52,738 nucleotides of DNA from Actinoplanes sp. KI2 (GTDB lineage: Bacteria; Actinomycetota; Actinomycetes; Mycobacteriales; Micromonosporaceae): contig NZ_JAOSZE010000059.1 of the NCBI RefSeq assembly GCF_025630775.1, positions 1 to 52,738 on the forward strand. Direction: 5' to 3'. Position numbers and translations under genes: made by a program. Below the pieces are notes generated by a model. That model saw only the letters and a program-made list of their open reading frames with translations. It did no database searches and had not been told where the DNA came from. Of this stretch, positions 47,923 through 52,738 are shown piece after piece (position 1 is the stretch's first letter; every line of letters begins with the position of its first letter).

Positions 47923-49768
47923 TTTTCACAACGTCCTCGAGCATGCTTTCCAGCGTCGCGGCGGTGAACGGCAGGCCGCTGATCTGGTTGAACGGAACGG
48001 CGTCGACCAGGTACTTCGCCCGGATCACGTGGGCGAGCTGGCCCAGGTTCATCTCGGGGACGATCACCTTGTCGTACGCCTTGAGCACCTCACCCAGATT
48101 GGCGGGCAGCGGCGACAGGTGCCGCAGGTGCGCCTGGGCGATCGGCAGGCCCCGCTGCCGCAACGCCCGGCAGGCGGCGCCGATCGGGCCGTAGGTCGAA
48201 CCCCAGCCCAGGACCAGCACCCGAGCACCCTCGTCGGGGTCCTCGATCTCGACCTCGGGCACCTCGATCGCCTCTATCCGGGCGGCCCGGGTGCGCACCA
48301 TGAACTCGTGGTTCGCCGGGTCGTACGAGATGTCGCCGGTCTTGTCGGCCTTCTCCAGGCCGCCGATGCGGTGCTCGAGGCCGGGCGTGCCGGGGATCGC
48401 CCACGGGCGGGCCAGCGTCTGCGGGTCGCGCAGGTAGGGCAGGAACTTGCCGTCCGGGCCGTTGGGGGCGCTCGCGTACGAAACCGTGAGGTCGGGCAGC
48501 TCGCCGACCTCGGGCAGCAGCCAGGGTTCGGAGCCGTTGGCGACGTAGTTGTCGGAGAGCAGGATGACCGGGGTGCGGTAGGTCAGCGCGATCCGGGCCG
48601 CCTCGATGGCCGCGTGGAAGCAGTCGGAGGGCGACTTGGGGGCGATCACCGCGAGCGGCGCCTCGCCGTGCCGGCCGTACAGCGCCATGTTGAGGTCGGC
48701 CTGCTCGGTCTTGGTCGGCATGCCGGTGGACGGCCCGGCCCGCTGCACGTCGACGATGACCAGCGGCAGCTCGAGCGCGATCGCCAGCGAGATCGTCTCG
48801 CCCTTGAGCGCCACGCCGGGACCACTGGTCGTGGTCACGCCGAGCGCGCCGCCGTACGCCGCGCCCAGCGCCGCGCCGATCGCCGCGATCTCGTCCTCGG
48901 CCTGCATGGTCGTGATGCCGAACCGCTTGTGCTTGGACAGCTCGTGCAGGATGTCCGAGGCCGGGGTGATCGGGTACGCCCCGAGGAACACCGGCAGCTT
49001 GGCCCGGACGCCGGCGGCCACCAGGCCGAGCGCGAGCGCCTGGTTGCCGGTGATGTTGCGGTACGTGCCCGGGCGCATCTTGGCCGGTTTGATCTCGTAC
49101 CGGACCGCGAAGTCCTCGGTCGTCTCGCCGAAGTTCCAGCCGGCCTGGAAGGCGGCCTTGTTGGCGGCGACCAGGTCGGGCCGCTTGGCGAACTTGCGCT
49201 CCAGGAACCGCAGGGTCGACTCGTACGGCCGGGAGTACATCCAGCAGACCAGGCCCAGCGCGAACATGTTCTTGGCCCGCTCGGCGTCCTTCTTCGACAC
49301 GCCGTGGTCGCTGAGCGCGCCCACGGTCATCGAGGTCAACGCGACCGGGTGTACGGCGTAGCCGTTGAGTGAGCCGTCCTCCAGCGGGTCGGTCGCATAT
49401 CCGACCTTCGCCAGGTTTCGCTTGGTGAACTCGTCGGTGTTGACGATCAGGTCGGCGCCCTGCGGCAGATCCGACAGGTTCGCCTTCAGCGCCGCCGGGT
49501 TCATCGCGACCAGGACGTTCGGCGCGTCACCGGGCGTCAGGATGTCGTAGTCGGCGAAATGCACCTGAAAGCTCGACACCCCCGGCAGGGTGCCTGCTGG
49601 AGCGCGGATCTCCGCCGGGAAGTTCGGCAAGGTGGAGATGTCGTTGCCAAGCTGCGCCGTCTCCGCGGTGAACCGGTCACCGGTCAACTGCATGCCGTCG
49701 CCCGAGTCGCCCGCGAACCGGATGACCACCCGATCCAACTGCTCGACTCGCTTCGCTCCAGCGGCCAC
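47915..49768 (-). CDS. korA: 2-oxoglutarate:ferredoxin oxidoreductase alpha subunit (gamma-alpha fusion)
   Basis: 617 residues. The N-terminal gamma domain (VIRFAGDSGDGMQLTGDRF ... FPAEIRAPAGTLPGVSSFQVHF) is joined to the alpha domain (GNQALALGLVAAGVRAKLPVFLGAYPITPASDILHEL, TTSGPGVALKGE, and the domain around YVLVLGWGSTYG-like VLVLGWGSTYG). This fused form is standard for actinobacterial KorA. I chose GTG 49768, with GGAGG 9 nt upstream; the TTG at 49777 abuts the site. It is first gene of korAB. Confidence 0.95.
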   Translation of the reverse strand: MAAGAKRVEQLDRVVIRFAGDSGDGMQLTGDRFTAETAQLGNDISTLPNFPAEIRAPAGTLPGVSSFQVHFADYDILTPGDAPNVLVAMNPAALKANLSDLPQGADLIVNTDEFTKRNLAKVGYATDPLEDGSLNGYAVHPVALTSMTVGALSDHGVSKKDAERAKNMFALGLVCWMYSRPYESTLRFLERKFAKRPDLVAANKAAFQAGWNFGETTEDFAVRYEIKPAKMRPGTYRNITGNQALALGLVAAGVRAKLPVFLGAYPITPASDILHELSKHKRFGITTMQAEDEIAAIGAALGAAYGGALGVTTTSGPGVALKGETISLAIALELPLVIVDVQRAGPSTGMPTKTEQADLNMALYGRHGEAPLAVIAPKSPSDCFHAAIEAARIALTYRTPVILLSDNYVANGSEPWLLPEVGELPDLTVSYASAPNGPDGKFLPYLRDPQTLARPWAIPGTPGLEHRIGGLEKADKTGDISYDPANHEFMVRTRAARIEAIEVPEVEIEDPDEGARVLVLGWGSTYGPIGAACRALRQRGLPIAQAHLRHLSPLPANLGEVLKAYDKVIVPEMNLGQLAHVIRAKYLVDAVPFNQISGLPFTAATLESMLEDVVKNG

Positions 49769-49961
49769 GTTCGTCAACCTCCAAGGGGGGCCGGCCAGGC
49801 GGGGATCTGCACGTCTATGGGCCGGCCCGCATCTGTCATCTCCAGCCTACGTCGGCGGTCCTTACGACCCGCCCGAGGCCGGTGCCCACAGTAACTACGC
49901 CATGCTTGCTCGATCCAGTGGAGTCCACCATGCGGCGGGTCATTCATCTCACCGGGTTCAT

Positions 49962-49967
49962 TAAGCT
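49962..49967 (+). promoter_or_regulatory. -10 element of a leaderless promoter (nuoA)
   Basis: TAAGCT, then 8 nt, then the GTG at 49976. There is no ribosome binding site. Confidence 0.45.
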
Positions 49968-49975
49968 GTTGCTCC

Positions 49976-50353
49976 GTGGACGGATATCTCGGCTCGTACG
50001 CCACGCTTGGCCTGGTGATCGGCGCTGGTGTGCTCGTCTTCGTGGGCGCCTTCTCGGCCAACCGGCTACTTCGGCCGGGTCATCCGGCCTCCCCGCCGGG
50101 CAAGTTCATCGCGTACGAGAGCGGCATCGACCCGGTCGGCGGCGACTGGGCGCAGGTGCAGATCCGTTACTACGTATATGCGTACCTCTATGTGCTTTTC
50201 GCCGTGGAAGCCGTTTTTCTCTTCCCCTGGGCCGTCGTGTATGACCTGCCGGGATTCGGCACGACCACGGTGATCGAGATGGCGATCTTCGTGGCGGTGC
50301 TCGCGCTGGGCATCCTTTACGCCTGGCGGAAGAAGATCCTGACCTGGACCTGA
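49976..50353 (+). CDS. nuoA: NADH-quinone oxidoreductase subunit A, isolated
   Basis: 125 residues, three membrane helices. FIAYESGIDPVG and RYYVYAYLYVLFAVEAVFLFPWA are the NuoA signatures (the acidic residue in helix 2 is present). NuoA is a small membrane subunit of complex I and does nothing known alone. Here no other nuo gene follows; a DivIVA-like gene does. In Streptomyces a partial nuo2 cluster lies near korAB, so this may be its remnant. Confidence 0.93.
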   Translation: MDGYLGSYATLGLVIGAGVLVFVGAFSANRLLRPGHPASPPGKFIAYESGIDPVGGDWAQVQIRYYVYAYLYVLFAVEAVFLFPWAVVYDLPGFGTTTVIEMAIFVAVLALGILYAWRKKILTWT

Positions 50354-50422
50354 CCGTACCGTGACCGTCCGGACGGGGTGGCGGGCTCGCCAGCCAACGA
50401 CGGGCATGCCAACATCGTGCGC

Positions 50423-50914
50423 ATGGACCAGCTTCTCCTCTTCATCGTGGTCGCCTTGGTGGTCGCCGCGATCGTCTTCGGCGTGACCGTGATGCTGAGC
50501 GGGGGCGACTCCGGATTGACGCCCGTCGAACCCGACGGTCAGGCCGTACCGCTGCCGACCGACCGTCCGCTGGACGAGGACGACATCTCCGCCACCAAGT
50601 TCGACACCGCCTGGCGGGGGTACCGGATGGGCCAGGTCGACCAGGCGCTGCAGCGCGCCGCGTACGACATCGGCTACAAGGGCGAGCTGATCAGCGTGCT
50701 CGAGGCCGAGGTCATCGCGCTGCGCGAGGGCCGGACGGCCGACGCGGACGCGCTCCGCCGGGCCCGTGAGGCAGCGCTCGCGCCCTCCGCGACGCCCCCG
50801 CCGGCCGCCGACGGGCCGGTCATCGAGCTTTCCGCGGTGCCGGACGACGAGGCGCCGCCGAAGGAGGGCCCGGGCGTGGACGCCAAGAAGTCCGAGCCGG
50901 CCGAGCCCCGGTGA
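50423..50914 (+). CDS. Membrane-anchored DivIVA-domain protein
   Basis: 163 residues. One N-terminal membrane helix (about 4-26), then a DivIVA-type segment ISATKFDTAWRGYRMGQVDQALQRA (family: F....RGY...VD.fL), a short coiled coil, and a Pro/Ala/acidic tail. Small single-pass proteins of this kind are widespread in actinobacteria; a role in polar growth or division is possible but unproved. It overlaps the next gene by 4 nt. Confidence 0.8.
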   Translation: MDQLLLFIVVALVVAAIVFGVTVMLSGGDSGLTPVEPDGQAVPLPTDRPLDEDDISATKFDTAWRGYRMGQVDQALQRAAYDIGYKGELISVLEAEVIALREGRTADADALRRAREAALAPSATPPPAADGPVIELSAVPDDEAPPKEGPGVDAKKSEPAEPR

Positions 50915-51393
50915 GCGACGGCTTCGACGACGCGGCCAGCCCCGGAACGGGGGAAGTCACCGCCACGGTCATCGTCAACGCGCCCGCGGCCCGGGTCTTC
51001 GCCGCGTTCCTCAACTGGGAGGGGCAGTCCCGCTGGATCCCGTTCACCACGGTCCGGGTGGTCGAGGGCGACGGCGGCGAGGGCAGCCTGGTCGAGGCGG
51101 TCACCGCGATCGGCCCGGCGTCGCTCCGCGACGAGCTGCGGGTCGTCAAGGTCAACCCCCCTTATGAGGTACGTGTCGTGCACTGCGGCAAGGTGCTGCG
51201 CGGTCCAGGCTCGGTCCGCTGCACGGCCATGTCCGGCGACCGCACCCAGGTCGTCCTGCACGAGTGGTTCCACCTGCCGGCCGGCGCCGTGGGCAAGGTC
51301 GCCTGGCCGGTGCTCTGGCCCGGCTCGAAGCTCGGCTTCACCGGCGCGCTGAAGAAGTTCGGCCGGCTGGTCGAGCAGGGTCGCCTCCCGTAG
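50911..51393 (+). CDS. SRPBCC-family protein
   Basis: 160 residues, helix-grip fold: TATVIVNAPAARVFAAFLNWEGQSRWIPFT, a central sheet, and a long C-terminal helix (LGFTGALKKFGRLVEQG). Members bind hydrophobic ligands or act as cyclases. The GTG overlaps the DivIVA-like gene end, so they are co-translated. The ligand is unknown. Confidence 0.82.
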   Translation: MSDGFDDAASPGTGEVTATVIVNAPAARVFAAFLNWEGQSRWIPFTTVRVVEGDGGEGSLVEAVTAIGPASLRDELRVVKVNPPYEVRVVHCGKVLRGPGSVRCTAMSGDRTQVVLHEWFHLPAGAVGKVAWPVLWPGSKLGFTGALKKFGRLVEQGRLP

Positions 51394-51447
51394 CCGGTTC
51401 GTGTCGGCGGCGTTTCTGTCGGCGGCGTTTTTGTCAGAGGGTGGTCC

Positions 51448-51453
51448 TACGGT
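51448..51453 (+). promoter_or_regulatory. -10 element of a leaderless promoter (tag)
   Basis: TACGGT, then 7 nt, then the ATG at 51461. There is no ribosome binding site. A doubled TGTCGGCGGCGTTT (51402-51415, 51417-51430) lies just upstream. Confidence 0.5.
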
Positions 51454-51460
51454 GGTCGCC

Positions 51461-52060
51461 ATGACAGACGATTCCGGGCTGGTGATCGGGCCCGACGGTC
51501 GCGCCCGCTGCTTCTGGGGCGGCAGCACCCCCGACTACGTGGGCTATCACGACAGCGAGTGGGGCCGGCCCGTCCGCGGCGACGACGCGCTCTTCGAGCG
51601 GATGAGCCTCGAGGCGTTCCAGTCCGGCCTCTCCTGGATCACGATCCTGCGGAAACGCCCGGCCTTCCGGGCCGCGTTCGACGACTTCTCGATCGACAAG
51701 GTCGCGGCCTACTCGGAGGCCGACGCCACCCGCCTGATGGCCGACGTGGGCATCGTGCGCAACCGGATGAAGGTCGATGCCACCCTGCACAACGCGCGGG
51801 TCGCTGCCGACCTCCCAGACGGCCTCTCCGCCCTGCTGTGGTCGTTCGCGCCGGCGCCGAGGCCACCCCGCCCGCAGACTCGCGCCGAGGTCCCGGCCAC
51901 GACGCCCGAGTCGATCGCGATGGCCAAGCGGCTGAAAAAGCTCGGCTTCAAGTTCGTGGGCCCCACCACGGCGTACGCGTTGATGCAGGCCACGGGCATG
52001 GTCGACGATCACTTGGCGGGCTGTTGGGTCCCACCGATCTCGGTCGGCGCGGCTGCGTGA
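51461..52060 (+). CDS. tag: DNA-3-methyladenine glycosylase I
   Basis: Base-excision repair enzyme that removes 3-methyladenine. 199 residues. RCFWGGSTPDYVGYHDSEWGRPV gives the zinc Cys and His, FERMSLEAFQSGLSW the base-binding Glu and Trp, and DDHLAGCW the second zinc pair. Helix-hairpin-helix features lie in the middle. ATG 51461 fits the family start. Confidence 0.95.
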   Translation: MTDDSGLVIGPDGRARCFWGGSTPDYVGYHDSEWGRPVRGDDALFERMSLEAFQSGLSWITILRKRPAFRAAFDDFSIDKVAAYSEADATRLMADVGIVRNRMKVDATLHNARVAADLPDGLSALLWSFAPAPRPPRPQTRAEVPATTPESIAMAKRLKKLGFKFVGPTTAYALMQATGMVDDHLAGCWVPPISVGAAA

Positions 52061-52064
52061 TGAG

Positions 52065-52712
52065 ATGGACCGCATGGCTGTCTGGGCGGTGATCATTCCG
52101 GCGGATCAGTGGGCGACCGAGCGGCTGTTCCACAACGAGACGGTGACGGTGGCGGGTGCGGCGGGCACGGTCGCGCCCGACGAGGAGGTGCTGCTGGTCG
52201 CCGACGACCGCGTGGTGGCGCTGGCCCGGGCCGCCAAAGCCGACGGTGACGACCTGGTGCTGACCTATCTGCGGCGCGCCTTCGACGACCCGGCGCCGGC
52301 AACGAGCCTGACCGTTGCGACCGGCGCCCCGGTGGAGGCCGGCGGGGTGGTCGCGGGCGGCGGGGTGGTCGCGGGCGGCGTCCCGGTCGCGGGCGGCGGG
52401 GTGGTCGCGGGCGGCGCTCCGGTCGCGGGCGGCGGGCCGGTCGCGGTCGAGCCGACGGTGTTTCGCCGGCTGGCCGCTGCCCTGGGCGCCGAGCCGGGGC
52501 CGGGCACCCCGACCTGGCTGGTCAGCCTGGCCCTTCCGATCGAGGCAGCGACGCCGGCCGACGCGGTGCGCCAGTTTTGGACGCACGTGACCGAGCTGGG
52601 GCCTCGGGAGCTGCCCGCCTATGTCTGGCCGTCCGGCGACGAGCTGGCGATGCAGGCGTTCGTGCTGGGCGAGGAGGCCAACCAGGACCCGGAGGAGGAC
52701 GACGAAGACTGA
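52065..52712 (+). CDS. Unknown protein with Val-Ala-Gly repeat insert
   Basis: 215 residues, not firmly recognised. The N-terminus (VWAVIIPADQWATERLF ... DEEVLLVADDRVVALARA) recalls PUA/EVE-like small beta-barrel domains by eye. A repeat insert (VAGGGV-type, about 93-128) divides it from a second part (PTVFRRLAAALGAEPG ... ) and an acidic end (EEANQDPEEDDED). ATG 52074 is an alternative start. It follows tag after 4 bp and is probably cotranscribed. Confidence 0.7.
   Translation: MDRMAVWAVIIPADQWATERLFHNETVTVAGAAGTVAPDEEVLLVADDRVVALARAAKADGDDLVLTYLRRAFDDPAPATSLTVATGAPVEAGGVVAGGGVVAGGVPVAGGGVVAGGAPVAGGGPVAVEPTVFRRLAAALGAEPGPGTPTWLVSLALPIEAATPADAVRQFWTHVTELGPRELPAYVWPSGDELAMQAFVLGEEANQDPEEDDED
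52341..52448 (+). repeat. Six tandem 18-bp units in the last gene
   Basis: GGCGGGGTGGTCGCGGGC occurs identically at 52341, 52359 and 52395, with variants at 52377, 52413 and 52431. The phase is 18 bp and in frame, coding VAGG(G/V/A)(V/P) units. Confidence 0.92.
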
Positions 52713-52738
52713 CCGGCGCCTCGCGGCGCGCCTGACGC

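Noticed and set aside
49769..49777. TTG start for korA
   Set aside because: It touches the GGAGG site directly; the GTG three codons on has proper spacing.
1..52738. tRNA, rRNA, insertion sequences, prophage, attachment sites
   Set aside because: No transposase, integrase or phage protein among the frames, no terminal repeats, and no cloverleaf noticed by eye; a tRNA scan would settle the last point.

Overview
The window is high-GC actinobacterial DNA. The gene set points to the Micromonosporaceae, most likely an Actinoplanes-like organism that sporulates and makes motile spores: flagellar filament genes lie beside a BldN-type developmental sigma factor, a mycothiol gene (mshA), SenX3/RegX3, Rex and korAB. 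The genus is inferred from this gene combination, not proved. Nearly every base is accounted for by genes. I see no tRNA, rRNA, insertion sequence, prophage or CRISPR array.

Layout. (1) 1-5,360: flagellar block, with flagellin on the minus strand and flgN-flgK-flgL-fliW-csrA as a compact plus-strand operon. (2) 5,470-12,450: a degenerate PHP protein, an SRPBCC protein with a long disordered tail, a PAS histidine kinase, a DUF7455 protein, a lone receiver-domain regulator, a secreted GH26-like glycosidase with a CBM96-like module, and a methyltransferase. (3) 12,458-24,540: an SDR, mshA, a YbjN-like protein, an MFS transporter, gpmA, phoU divergent from senX3-regX3, a coupled pair of unknown genes, a TIM-barrel isomerase, a CGNR regulator and proline dehydrogenase. 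(4) 24,711-38,330: a core locus shared with mycobacteria and streptomycetes: a small HTH protein, the 33-residue ribosomal protein bS22, an epimerase, an acyltransferase, rsbN-bldN, an acyl-CoA ligase, a thioredoxin-fold protein, a HAD protein, and rex-hemA-hemC-hemD-hemB. (5) 38,331-52,712: tandem GNAT, lytic transglycosylase, FmdB-type zinc ribbon, a 38-bp minisatellite tract, a cyclase-ATPase regulator, phospholipase A2, K+ channel, korAB, an isolated nuoA, DivIVA-like and SRPBCC proteins, tag, and a repeat-bearing unknown protein.

How parts work together. FliW and CsrA can form a partner switch that controls flagellin translation, and the flagellin leader carries GGA motifs over and near its ribosome binding site. 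A Rex operator overlaps the -35 of the rex-hem promoter, which ties haem synthesis to NADH/NAD+. PHO-box-like repeats lie between phoU and senX3-regX3. BldN and RsbN form a sigma/anti-sigma pair. At least nine genes carry a TANNNT -10 element only 6-8 nt before the start codon and no ribosome binding site, which is the signature of leaderless mRNAs.

Other themes are hairpins shared by convergent genes, several convergent pairs with no gap at all, and in-frame low-complexity repeats inside otherwise conserved proteins.
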